This document shows positions 44,681 to 56,543 of a DNA stretch of 64,000 nucleotides, one piece after another. The stretch spans positions 3,782,001 through 3,846,000 of the forward strand of contig JACGWO010000012.1 of NCBI GenBank assembly GCA_034509735.1, written 5' to 3'. Position 1 is the stretch's first letter; every line of letters starts with the position of its first letter. This DNA comes from Sesamum alatum. Lineage: Eukaryota > Streptophyta > Magnoliopsida > Lamiales > Pedaliaceae. The position numbers were made by a program, and so were the translations under genes. The notes under the pieces were generated by a model. That model ran no database searches, was not told the origin of the DNA, and saw nothing but the letters and a program-made list of their open reading frames with translations.

Positions 44681-47600
44681 GGGGTTGGGCCCCTTGCATA
44701 GTTTGAACACTAGGTGAACTAGTGAAGTCTTTCAACCCTGACTTCATTATTATATCTAAAATTGAGTGCACCTCTAGGAGATACAATAGACTTAAGGAAA
44801 ATGGAACTATTTTGGGTTGGGAGTGGATGCTCGAGGGAAGGTCGGTGGACTATACTGATTTGGTGAAAGGATTTGAATATTACACTGTAGTTATTCTCTC
44901 CACATCATACAAATGTTACTGTGGCAGAACGTGGGGGGATAGCTGGAGGTTTATGGGGTTTTACGACCACTCGAAAGTAGCTAAACGATGGAAATCTTCG
45001 GATCTACTACGTAAGTTGAGCAAGCAGTCGGTTTAGGCCTTGGTTATGTCCGAGTGGCTTCGATGAGATCCTTCACCAGAGCAAGAAGCATTGGCAATTT
45101 TCTGGACCAACATGGCAAATGTAGGGCTTTCAGAGATGCCTCAATGATTGCCAACTGACTGATATGGGTTTCGAGGGTCATATCTACACCTGGTGCAACA
45201 CCTGCAAACAACCGAACACGGTGCTGGAAAGTCTAGACCGCGAATGTTGCACAGCGGATGGGGAATAAAGTTTCCTAAGGCCAAGGTCAAGCACATTCGA
45301 GCAAGTGGCTCGGACTATTATGCCCTTCTAGTCAGTTTGAGCAGTAACGATGAGGATGATCATCCAAAACAAAAGCGTCAATTTCCGTTCAAAGCGGCGT
45401 GGCTACAAGAATCGGCATGCGAAGAGGTGGTGCGAATGGGTTGGAACTCGAATCAACAATGTGGGCCTATTAGCTCTATTCTGACTAAAATTCAGCAGGT
45501 ACGAGTGGATTTGCTTCAATGGGACAGTATAGGCTTTGGTAATGTCAAACGCATGATACATGAGTTGGAGGCTTGTTTGCACAAATTGAGAATGTGGCTG
45601 ATTTTTGGCTCATTCAAAAAGGCGTGTTAAGAATGTGAGAGCTAAGTTGGAAGAGTGTTTAGGCCCGTGAAGAAAATGATTTGAAAACAACGGGGTAAAG
45701 CACAGTGGTTGAAGGAAGGGGACCGTCACACAACATTTTTTCAGGCTTGAGCGAGCGAACAACGTCGGCAAAAATGCTATCAAATCTCTTCACACAGAGC
45801 TGGGGTAGTGACCAAGGATCGATCAGAGATTAAAAGGGGTGATCCTAAGGTACTTCCAGGCCATTTTCAACGCTATCAATCCGAACTTCAAAGTAACCAA
45901 GGAGATTCTAGCAACGATCAAACCGCAAGTGACGTAAGAGATGAATGTTGCAATTTTGCTACCCTTTTTGGCAGACAAACTCAAATTAGCACTAAATCAG
46001 ATGCACCCCTACAAGTCATCAGGCCCTGGCGGTGTGTCTCCTATCTTTTTTTTCAAAAGTTTTGGTTAATCGTAGGTTCGGATGTGTCTCGTTGTGTGTT
46101 TACTTTCTTGAATGATCATGTCTGTTTTCCTCATTTAATACAACCCATATAGTACTCATCCCCAAATGCCATAATTCGGAGACAATGTCTCAATTCCTTC
46201 TAATCAGCCTTTGTAAAGTCATTTATAAACTTGCATCTAAGCGTATTCCTAATTGTTTCAAGCCCATGTTAGAAGGTACATCTCGAAATCCCCGTCGACC
46301 TTTATTCTAGGTCGCTTAATTACTAATAACATCCTTATCGCATACGAATTGAACCACAATCTAGAAATAAACGATGGGGAAATGTTGGGCCATGTTGCAT
46401 TGAAACCGACATCAATAAGGCCTATGACTGCGTTAAGTGGACTTTTCTTGAGAGGGTCATGCTTGGACTAAGTTTCCATGCTAAAATTGTGAACTTAGTC
46501 ATGCTTTGCGTCACATCTGTATCTTACTCAATTATATTTGAGGGTGAATTGTTTGGGTCCATTCAGTCGGAGAGGAGTATCCGTCAAGGGGACCCCTGTC
46601 TCCCTACTTGTTTTTTTTCTGTGCAGAGGCGCTCAATTACATGATACAGAAGGAGGAATGGAAAGGCGGGATCTAGGGGGTGGTCGTATGTCAAGGAGCA
46701 CCATGAATATCATCCATTTTTTAAGCCGATGATGCACTGCTTTTTTGTGAAGCAACCTTGGAGGCCATGGATTGCGTTAAACGAATTTTGGGGCTTTTTG
46801 AGAGGCATCTGGGCTGAAAATAAATTTACATAAATCGGTAGTGTATTTAATAAGAATGTGGAGGTCGCGACCAAAGAAACAATGGTGAACTATCTCGGGG
46901 TAGCTCTAGTAGCTAAGCATATAAGTACCTTGGTTTGCCAACGGTTATTGGAAGGTCGCAACAGGAGGTTTTTGCATGCCTCAAGGACTGGGTATAGGCA
47001 AACATGCAAAACTGGTGTGCCAAACATCTCTCACAAGTTGGCCGTTCGGTTCTCATCAAGACAGCCACACAGACCATGCCCACATATGTCATGAGCTGCT
47101 TTTTGTTGAGGGACAGCCTGCTACACAAGATGGAGAGCATGTTTTCTGACTTCTTCTGGCAACATGGTGAGAAACATAGCATATATTGGTTATCTTGGAG
47201 CAAACTTTGTCACAAGAAGGAAGACGGTGGAGTATGTTTTCTTAGCTTGAAAGCCTTCAATTTAGCAAAGCTCGCGAAGCATGTGTGGCGCTTGGTAACG
47301 CGCCCGAATACGTAATTGAGCCAAGTACCAAATCATAAATACTTTCCGAGATCGGACTTCTTCCAGCCAGCCGCAATAGTCGCCCCTCTTTTTGGTCGAT
47401 CCTAGCAGCAGGGGAGCTACTGATCAAGGGTCTCCATTAGCGAGTAAGGGATAGACGGAGTATTAACGTTGTGCGAGATCCATGGCTTCCAGACCCAGGA
47501 CGTTCCCTGCCTTAGCCTCTGTCCATGACCTACTGTTACCAAATGGGACCGAGTGGAATAAGCCTCTCATATTGGCAGAATTTGACAAGGAGGACGCAGA

Positions 47601-48060
47601 CTTTATCCTGTTAATTGAGCTTCATTCCAGCTCGACAGTGGATGCCTAGCTTTGGCACTTCAACCCTAAGGGAAGATTCTCCATCAAGAGTGCACACAGG
47701 TTGGCAACACAACTCTTAACAATTGCCAGGACCTCATGGGATTAGGTGGGAAGTGACATCGCTCGCTCAAACTGGTTGTTCTTGTGGACCACGCTAGTGC
47801 CTCCCAAAGTGCAACTTGTTGCTTCGAGGGCTTGAGGGTGTAGTTGCAGTTAATGCTAATCTACAGGGAAAGGGAATAACAACCATAATGTGTTTGGTCT
47901 GGGGTGGACTCTGAGGACATTCTTCGTGTGTTGTGTTACATTGCACTTTTTCTCGACAGGTGTGGGCCTTATCTAAGTAGCCCTGGAGCTGCATTAGCAC
48001 AGATACACAGGACGTTGTGGAGTCGATGAGAGGGGTGCATAGGGCAATCGATTGCAAGGG
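44681..48060 (+). pseudogene. LINE ORF2 remnant (endonuclease, RT, zinc-finger RVT)
   Basis: Endonuclease-like text starts near 44722 (FNPDFIIISKIECTSRRYNRL). The RT part begins around 45800; landmarks are HPYKSSGPGGVSPIFFQKFW near 46003-46063, RQGDP near 46580, and ADDALLF at 46725-46745, where the residue before ADD is replaced by a stop. KTATQTMPTYVMSCF and DSLLHKMESMFSDFFWQ follow in 47004-47315. A zf-RVT-like section (GRFSIKSAHRLATQ) lies at about 47669-47710. Many stops and shifts are present. ORF2 would carry out target-primed reverse transcription. Confidence 0.8.
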
Positions 48061-48360
48061 TTCACTCGTTTTCCAATTATCTACTCGTTGTTATGGGAAG
48101 TCGTACCAATTTTTGTTCGAGGCTACTGACACAAAACCCATGCATCTTATTGACTCAACTAGGAGGTGTTTGCATGTGTTCAATAAGAGCCCAAGGTCGA
48201 AGCTTAGGGGTTAGACCGTTAGAGTAGGTTGTGTTAGGGTTTTGTTTGGTTTTTTTGTTTTGTGTTGCTGGTTTTCATGAGCTTTTATTTTTCAGCTCTT
48301 GACTTTTTAGTTGATACTCTATCTATTTTTTGTGGTCTATATATCGATTTCGATATTTTT

Positions 48361-48390
48361 CTCAAAAAAAAAAAAGAAAAAGAAAAAAAA
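48361..48390 (+). other. LINE 3' A-rich tail
   Basis: CTCAAAAAAAAAAAAG followed by AAAAAG and a final A-run, closing a GT-rich 3' UTR. This marks the 3' end of the LINE. Confidence 0.8.
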
Positions 48391-49648
48391 TCTTTTAATT
48401 AACGATAGTGAAAGATTTTTGATGCACTTAATGATATATATATTAATCGTTCATATTTTATTGGATTAAATACACGACCCAAACCCAAAGTACACGACAA
48501 TTCATATTCTCTATTTTCCATTTTGAACTATATTTAGTATATTTTGATGAATTTCAAATGCATTTAACATAATATATTTAATTCTTTTTTCAAATTATTC
48601 GCTCAAATTCAAGTACGTCCGTCAAAATGAAACCAACTCCAATCAGTCAAGTCATGAATATTAGGTCAGAGATGCTGACAAGTGACAACTAACAACTATG
48701 CTTATATTTTTCTGACATACTTGGAGTTATGCTAAGAGGGCATCTCTCAAACATCTTGGAAAAGCACTTTCTGCACAATCACTTCTTCACTTTTAACAAC
48801 TTTACAAGAACAATTGATGTGCCAACAACAACAAGAATATGTTAATTGCTATCTAGCCCCACTTAAACTGTTCAATGATCAGAATCCAACTTCAGCAAAT
48901 GGAAATGCAGAAAGAAGCTATCAGTAATATGATAAAACAGCTTATTCAATCTGCACAAATAAGCCAAGAGCAGTATAAACTATATATATATATATATATA
49001 GACAGTCAAGAAAAGGAAACAATTTTGACTGGCGTGTAGCTAACTGCTTACTCCATATCGGAAGACGAAAGAGTGAGGTTTGAATACGACACAATCGAAC
49101 TTAAATTGAACTGATAGATAGAGTGAAAGAGAAACATGAAAACGGGCTCGAGATGATAAGAAGTGCGGGAATTTTCAAGATGATCTAGCAAGTAACAGCT
49201 TATGGGAAATAATTCAAATGTTTTCGACTTTCATGGATACCTATATTGTACCAGACAACCAGGGGACTAACCAGAACTGGTCAAACCAACTCGATTCTAT
49301 GACGAGTAAATTAAATTTGGGCATGTGTTTTAGTGTACATCCTGAAGAGAGTGAACAATCACACAAGTGTAAAGTCTGAACAAACCTGATCTGGACAAGA
49401 ATTGGAGAGTCTCTCCATCTACAAGGCTAGAAAATGACAAATTAGTTGTAGTGGTTGATTCATAGTCAGATGCAGGCAATGGAATAATTAAGTTACGAGC
49501 TAAGCCTAAACTCGACTTATGGATAAATAATAAATAGATGATTAGTAGAAAAACGTGATGTCAAGAGTAAATAATAAACTTGAAATAAGGGCAAGCATGC
49601 CGCTATAGATGATTAGCCGCTTCTATACAGAATCCAATTGAAATAGAT
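48391..49648. other. Intergenic and 3' flank of the DUF493 gene
   Basis: No gene on either strand. It includes the 3' UTR of the minus-strand gene ending at 49649. An AT microsatellite lies at about 48982-49000. Confidence 0.5.
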
Positions 49649-52600
49649 TCACAAAAAATATTTCATCCTGTCATCTCTTCTCATAGCGTTGTATACAGCT
49701 TGGACCTGGAAATAACAATCCAATAATGTCACACATTTATTACATATATGCCAAATGTAACAACACACGTATTCAACAATTTTTCATTGTATGTGAACAT
49801 GATTTTCCATTATCATTTTCTTTTTTTCCGTTTCTGAATGCACTAAAGGATAGACTTCTTGTGAGTTACAGAAATGAATAGAGATATTCGGAGATCATTT
49901 TTCAAAGTGAACCTGGAAGTTCGACCGATATTTTGACCGTCTTCAGGTGCTCATAAATCAATTTATCCCTATATATAATAGCATTTATCGGGATAATTGT
50001 TGATTGATGTGGCACTACAGCCAATAGTTGGTATAACTTGTGTGTGCGTACATGATAATCAACAACGCACGCATTCTCCAACACACACACACACACAGAC
50101 ACGCAGAAAGATAGGCACAGAGAGAGAGAGAGAGAGAACCTGCTCGCTGGAAACTACTTGAACGGGTCCAATGTTGACAGATACATATTTGCCACCAGAG
50201 GAGATCTTCTGTTTCACTTGACCCTGTACATAACAATGACTCATGTGGCTAAGTGGCTTACATTCCAAAATTTCGATCGACAAAATCACTAACAAGATTT
50301 GAGCATCTCAAGACAATATGACCGAATTCAATATCAAAAGTTCAAAGGTTCAGCTATTGCTAGTGAGGAAAGCAATTCAAAACCAAGAAAGTGAAGATTG
50401 CAATCTGGGAGAGAGGTAATGATGTCTGTTTGGTAGAAAAAGGAATTGGGAACAGAGGAAAATAGAAGCCAGTCAAATTTCAGCAAATTGCTCATACACC
50501 CTCTAAATGTTTCCTATAGATTAATTCACCTCTGGACAAATTCCTCGTCGAATCTAAATCTTCTCCGAGGAGCGTAGTCACACCACATTAACTTTCAGTC
50601 CATTTCCTAAAGGTGCCAGAGAATCTTAAAGACAAGAATGAACTCTGACTGAACCAGGTTCCAAAGCATTAGCTGAAATCGTCTAGATCCTCTACCTACA
50701 TGCTTCTAGCTCAGATCTCATGTGTAGCACTTGATACCGTGATCTCGTGTCAACCAAGAAAGTTACTTGAGTAAGAAAGTCAATTTTACCCAGATACACA
50801 TACATCTGTAGATTAAGTCGTCATCTCAATATATCTTGTGCACTGCAACGGAATTATAAAGGTCAGTTCAGCTTTCGGTATTCAAGTTAAATGCTGAAGA
50901 CCTATTTCAGATTTCAAAAATGGGCTGAAAAACTCGTTGCAGTTCAAAAGAGGTTAGCCCCCTTGTTCTCTGGCACTGGCAACCCCACTACTAACTACCT
51001 TAGTATTAAATTCTAAGGGGAACTCACAAGCCACTCACATTGCAAGAAGATGGATTAGTGTTTATAGCTTAATTCCCAGTCAAAGACAAATTTATCATCA
51101 CTCAACTCAGGGCCACACCTTTACCTCCCCCCCCCCCCCCCCCAATCACGAAACCAAGGTTTCAATTGGCTTCTCTTGTACTTTTCCCGTTTGCCCCTGG
51201 TGAGAGCACGCGCTTGCTCCGGATGCAACTAGCAGTTTCTACCACCAAACACAACTAAGGCTCCTTTCTTGATCGTTCTACCACCATCTTTAATCCAACT
51301 AGCAAACTCATCTAATTAATACAAGCTAAACCCAATTCCTTGATCTTCAAAAAGCAAACAGATTCGCTTCTGCCAAGATTATACAGAAAGGGGCCCGACC
51401 AACGCAAAACATTCACATATTTTGAGAATAAATGTACAGGGTGCAATTCAAATGCATCTAGCATTCTCGTGTGATTATCGGGAAAGGATGGAGCAATGTG
51501 AACACAAGTTTCTACTTGAATGTGCAAAAGTCTGAACGAATGCTGTAAAAGATATCTAGTCTTGCTTGTGCTTGTCTTTTCAGTACAATACGTCACAACT
51601 AATATTTATTACCTATGGAATCAGTTATCAAGATAGGAGGATAATGGACAGATGCAAAATCGATAACGCTTTATTGTTAGTAAGCAAATCACATACCTAT
51701 GATGTGCTTTCTCGTCCAAATTGGCATCTCAGCATATATTTACTTGCAACATTATATAGTAATAAAATTCAAATTCTGGGGTGGATAATTAGAGCATAAA
51801 GTAGCCTGATCACTGGCCAATAGACTGAGAGAAAAAAAAAATTCTCTATCATAGATGTTACTTCATTCTTTGGGTGTCAATCGTCATGGACTTATACTAT
51901 TACTTCGATTATAGTTATTTCCCCTATTTGCATGATGTGGCTCACAAATTGACTTAGAAAGAGCAAAGAGCATTTCTTACTTCATACTAAAAATGCCATC
52001 GATGACTTCCGAGTACTCTCTATGATAAGGGTGTCAAAATCGGAGCAAATAAACCTCATTATGGGAGAAAGCAGTCAATTCAATCTATGGGTATAAGCCA
52101 CAAAAGCCACATCAGATACTCATCTTGACCCAGTTGTTTTAAATGCCTAAGCACCAGATAATACAAATTCCAGAATAGATGCTTACTTCTGGTATTGGTT
52201 GTTGGAGTACCGATTCCACAGCAACAACCATGGCTTGCACAAAATCGTCCCCTCCAGTTCCAATTGCTGTAAATCCTCTAACTGTTGGATAGGTGTTCAC
52301 CTGTGAAGTAAACCATGTAAAAGCTTCAGCTCAACAACCATTTCAGCAAGCTGAAACTAGTCTTAGAACCTGATGACACTTGTGCCTAGATATATATATT
52401 TTATTAGTTCGACAACAATCTTTTCCTCGGGCAGAGAAGGTGGTCGTTTCTGTCAGCTTCACAGTCTTTCATTAGATATAACCAAAGCCGCAGTCATTGT
52501 GCACCAGAGAAGTGATGGATGATACAAAATTAAAGAAATATTATTTCAACTCAAAGAAGTGGTTAGCAGGAGAAGACTGTACACATGCATACCTTCTGAT

Positions 52601-53530
52601 CTAGAGCAAGCCATTCATTGGTCGAATCATCCGTGACTGTACCTCCAATGACTACATTTGTAGTTTGTCCCACCCTTCCTTCTGTCTTGGAAACTTCTGA
52701 CAATTGCAAAAGATGCATTCCCGGTGAACCCCTTTTCGACAAAATACTCAAAATACAAATTGAAGACAACAATGACATGGCATCAAGAACGGCACACAAT
52801 TTGAATTTTAAAACCTCGTAACTTTCCAGCAGATTTTCGTACCCCAAAATAAACTTGTGACCTTTTCATTTGCTTGGCCAAACGAACGGAAAATCAGATA
52901 ATCAACAACAAATTAAAACACCAGGAGATATGTGAAAATTCCAATGTCTGGATTCTGTGATACATAAACACATCCAGAAATTCGACCACTCTCAGTATAC
53001 GCAATACTATCGCAACATGTGAATGCGCCGAGCAAATAAGCCCGAAATAGATAACAGAACGAACATATGATTTCACATAACAACAATAAACTTTCAGACA
53101 GCTAATCAAAACAAGTAAGAATCAGAAGTACCATGCAACCACTACCGCATAAAGCATTTTCTCAGCATAAAAATACCAAAACAAAACATATATATGACCA
53201 AGATTCAAAGAACAAGAACACGGGCTAAAATTAAAAACATTAGAGCAAAATATACACACCTGAAATTGCCTTGAGAACAGCTTCTTGAGGAGGGCCTTGC
53301 TCAGAATCATCGGCAGATGAAGGTGGGTTTACACTGTTTGAGCAATTCCGTGCAAGATGATAACTCTTAGCATTCACTGCAATTCTACAACCACAATTCG
53401 GATACGGTGTTGATGTTTTCTTGTGGGGTGAAATGATTGGTGCGAAACTCGAACATTTTTTGCTCATAAACGGTAGAGGCAGCCATGGTTCAGTTAAGAA
53501 GACGACCCTCATAACACTTCTGCACGCCAT
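49649..53530 (-). CDS. DUF493 family protein, probably plastid-targeted
   Basis: Five exons on the minus strand: 53530-53260, 52696-52593, 52300-52187, 50223-50140, 49705-49649; 630 nt, 209 residues. All introns are GT-AG and all joins keep frame. The ATG at 53530 opens an N-terminus rich in Ser, basic and hydroxylated residues with few acids, like a chloroplast transit peptide (inferred). The mature part has TTNVVIGGTVTDDSTNEWL, LDQKVNTYPTVRGFTAIGTG, GDDFVQAMVVAVESVLQQPI, SSGGKYVSVNIGPVQVVSS and ends AMRRDDRMKYFL. The second half (from VRGFTAIG) has the layout of DUF493/YbeD-like small ACT-like proteins: a hydrophobic helix, a glycine turn, and a final RxVxxxL-like strand. Function is not established. 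Intron 3 is 1963 bp and contains a poly-C run at 51127-51143. It is divergent from the ALKBH1 gene 3 kb away. Confidence 0.88.
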
Positions 53531-53777
53531 TTTCGAATTGGGGTTTGAATTTTTACCAGATTTTTCCGATTTTATGAGTTGGGTTTCCGTTATATAGCTT
53601 CTCTCCCAAATAGCAGGGAAATTCTTGGGTGGTGATTTTTTGGGTTAGTGTAAAAGTGATACGAGCACTCTGTGTTTTGCTAAAGGCAAGCAGTTCATAC
53701 CTTTTGGTGGTTCAAAATTACAGGAGTACCCTTATATTTTTAGTTCTTGAGAGATGTAAAAAACTATCACCTTTAAT

Positions 53778-55401
53778 TAGGGGTAGCAATTGAACTCATA
53801 CCCGAGCTTTCGGTTGGGTCGGGAGCGGGTAGCGGGTCTTTAACGACCCGCTCCGGTATAATAATTTTATATGTATATATTTGTATTTTTTGTACTTTAA
53901 CTTGGTAGAATAAACACTAATAAAATATTATATTAATTTGTTTATTGTTAGGTAGGGGTATTCACGATGCAGTTTCGATTTTTTTAAAGTTACTTTCAAA
54001 TTGATTTGTCATTGGCGATTTTATAAAATAATCTTTCAAATTGTTACTTTTAAAACCAAAATCAAAGGTGCGGTTTTATGCGGTTCTGGACGGTTTTGGG
54101 TGGTTTGGCGGTTTTAATACTTATAACAAAAATAAGACGTTAAGACTAACAAAAATCAATAAATGAAACAAGTGTTTGTATTTAGCAAGCAAAAACGACT
54201 AATATTATGCACCATAAACCACCAACACTCTCCACAACTTTAAGTAGATTAAAATATAAAAACATCTATAGTAATAATTCTTGAACCCGTGAGTCTAATA
54301 TCAATATTGACAATCTACAAATTAAGCAATAGAAAAACACTTAATCCAACAAAGGTCGAGGGTCGGTTATGGACTTATCAAATATATTATTAAGAAAGCA
54401 TATCAATTTAGTTACATCCTTAATCGATAATTGATCAAAGTACTAGATAATACTCTACACCATGCCATTGAGAATATATAGGCATTAGACTTAAGATCGA
54501 CTTTCTTTATTGTCTAAGAGAGAATGGAGAATAGAAGCGGCAGAAAGAGATAAAAGAGAGTAGAGGGAAAGGGGGAGAGAAAAAGAGTGACAAAAAAAAA
54601 TGAGAAATTGGAGAAAGGATCCAGCGATCTTAAAATTCTAATGGGCTTAAAGAATTAAACATTTATCTTTTTGGATAAATTCTAAATTTAAATTTTACAA
54701 AAAATGGGCTTTGTAATGTGAATATTTGATAACATGCGAATTTTGGGCTTGTAATTTAAATATGAAATTTTTCTAGAAATTTAATTATTTTATCGAATTA
54801 TTATTATATAATTTTAAAAATTAATTATATAATTAGTAGTTTGGTTCGGTATTTGACGGTTTTTTAATTTCTAAATTAAATCTAAATCAATAGTGCGGTG
54901 CGATTTTACTATAAAATTTGAATTGCGGTTTGAAAAATAAATCATAAAAAATGATTCGATTCCATCTGGTTTGGGCAGTTTTAATTCCTTTTTTATTACC
55001 CTGTTATTATGTACTTGTTCAACAATTGATGAGTCAAAATTTTTTCTATAATACTTGACGAGGATGAAAAGTAAATGAAAAGTTGTTACTAATGTATAAT
55101 TGCTATGAATTGTGTTGGGTTGTTTTGTTATGAACAATTTCATTTGTACGTGAGGATTTGTCTTTTGAACTTGAATATTTGAGGGCCATGAATATTTTTA
55201 TTTATAATGGATATGTTAATTTTTTTAAATATATATTTATATTTGTAGAAAAAATGAACAAAATAAAAATAATCGCGACAGATTTTGTATCAGGGCAAAG
55301 CAGAGCTTAAAAATAACCGAGATGGGGCAGGTCTCGAGTTCTTTCTGGAGTTGGGGTGGCGGGTCCTGAGTCCACCCAAATCCGCCCCCATTGCCACCCT
55401 C
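53778..55401. mobile_element. hAT-like non-autonomous element (1.6 kb) with nested relative
   Basis: Left end TAGGGGTAGCAATTG; right end in reverse complement GAGGGTGGCAATGG. Flanks CCTTTAAT (53770-53777) and CCTTTAGT (55402-55409) are an 8-bp duplication with one change. Subterminal parts are GGGTCGGGAGCGGG-like on the left and GGTGGCGGGTCC-like on the right. No transposase frame. Confidence 0.6.
53953..54990. mobile_element. Second hAT-like fragment inside the first
   Basis: TAGGGGTATTCACGATGC at 53953 looks like a new hAT left end, followed by GGTGCGGTTTTATGCGGTTC. GTGCGGTGCGATTTTAC and GATTCGATTCCATCTGGTTT near 54890-54975 look like its right subterminal part. The right end is not precise and no duplication was found. 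Confidence 0.45.
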
Positions 55402-55445
55402 CCTTTAGTTTTTCTTTCTTGGATAGTGTTTGCATTAATGTCAAG

Positions 55446-55703
55446 TAAATTACACCTTTGGTCCCTATACTTTTGGTCAAAATCAATTTTGATCTTTGAA
55501 TTTTTTTAGGTACAATGTTGGTCTCTAATCTTTACAACTTGTTACAGTTTTGGTACAACCACTAAAATTAGGTTTAAAGATGTTACGAAGAAGGGAACTA
55601 GATGGACCAAAATCGTGTCATGAAAAATTTTGAAACCAAAATTATAACAATTTATAAAGATTAGGGACCAAAATCGATTTTGACCCAAAGTGTAATTTAC
55701 CCC
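55446..55703. mobile_element. Foldback MITE (~258 bp)
   Basis: Left AGTAAATTACACCTTTGGTC pairs with the right end (reverse complement GGTAAATTACACTTTGGGTC), and both arms carry AAAATCRATTTTGRTC. I could not find a matching target duplication. Confidence 0.6.
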
Positions 55704-55767
55704 ATCAATTTCCCAACTCGATAGTACCCCGTGTATAGGTGTACAATGGTTTGATAAATCGATTAAA

Positions 55768-56006
55768 TGGATCTTGGACAAAAATGCGTAGAGAGAGGTT
55801 TCTTATGTTTTTTACACAGATGAGTAATAATGTAATTTGACTCGACTGATTTTTCTACAATTTAAAAAAAAATAATCAAGAGCAAAGTGGATTATTTCAG
55901 GCCCTTGGTTAAAAATTACCTCTGGGGGTATTTGCAATTTTTAAAACAACAAGATGGTATTCATAATTATGTCAAATCTCAAGAGAGGTGATTGTAATTC
56001 ACCCTA
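55768..56006. mobile_element. Truncated copy of the 33126-33555 MITE family
   Basis: TTGGACAAAAATGCGTAGAG and the following ~230 bp match 33340-33555 (TTTTTACACAGATGA, AACAACAAG, TTGTAATTCACCCT end). The left third of the element is missing. Confidence 0.75.
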
Positions 56007-56543
56007 ATAAAATAAATTAACTTTAAATTTGTACTAAATATCGTGACACGTTGTCCATGCATTCACATAATAAATAATATTTTACGTTTTAAAATAATAA
56101 TAATAATAATATACAATAATAAAATATATAAACTAACATTTCACAAAAAAAATAAAGAAAAAAACTAATTTAGGATTATTATCCCCATAACAGAAAATTG
56201 ATCAGCGGTGTTGCAAACCGTCGTACATGGGTGAAAAAGACATTTTTTTTTTTAATATTAGTATAGAAGATTAATACAAAATCATTAATAAAATAGTTAA
56301 TAAAAAATGATTATTTGTTGAATAAATAAATATAGTTAATAGAAAACTGTGGTTGGCAAAAATGTAATTTGCTCTGGCAATAGGAATCGGAGGAGTGCCC
56401 GGAGCAATTGCGACTCATGTTGCTAGATAGTCGTTGAGATTTCACTTTAGCCATTCAGAATTTTCAACTACAAAACCCTAGAAAGTAGCCAAATACCGGA
56501 AATTGGATTTCAGATTTTACTGCCGTCACAATCTCTGGTAATA
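56007..56543 (+). promoter_or_regulatory. Upstream region of the ALKBH1 gene
   Basis: About 500 bp containing an AT-rich part and then a more GC-balanced 5' UTR-like segment (56370-56543) before the ATG at 56544. An AAT repeat lies at 56096-56110. No single promoter element is convincing. Confidence 0.35.

Larger units (their letters stand above)
35043..48390 (+). mobile_element. L1-type LINE, interrupted by hAT and chromovirus elements
   Basis: A LINE 5' region (about 35043-35156 and 36890-37112) is followed, after a nested chromovirus, by ORF1 and ORF2 remnants (43.1-48.0 kb) and a 3' A-rich tail (48365-48390). ORF1 has a DUF4283-like part and a zinc knuckle; ORF2 has endonuclease, RT and zf-RVT parts. 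All frames are decayed. The left boundary is estimated from loss of other elements. TTTTAATT occurs on both sides (35037-35044 and 48393-48400) and could be part of a degenerate target duplication. Excluding the nested elements the LINE is roughly 6 kb, normal for plant L1. Confidence 0.75.

Noticed and set aside
49902..50295. Open frames rich in Cys/Val/Ser on the minus strand
   Set aside because: They run through the AC/AG microsatellite in an intron of the DUF493 gene; only 50223-50140 is exon.
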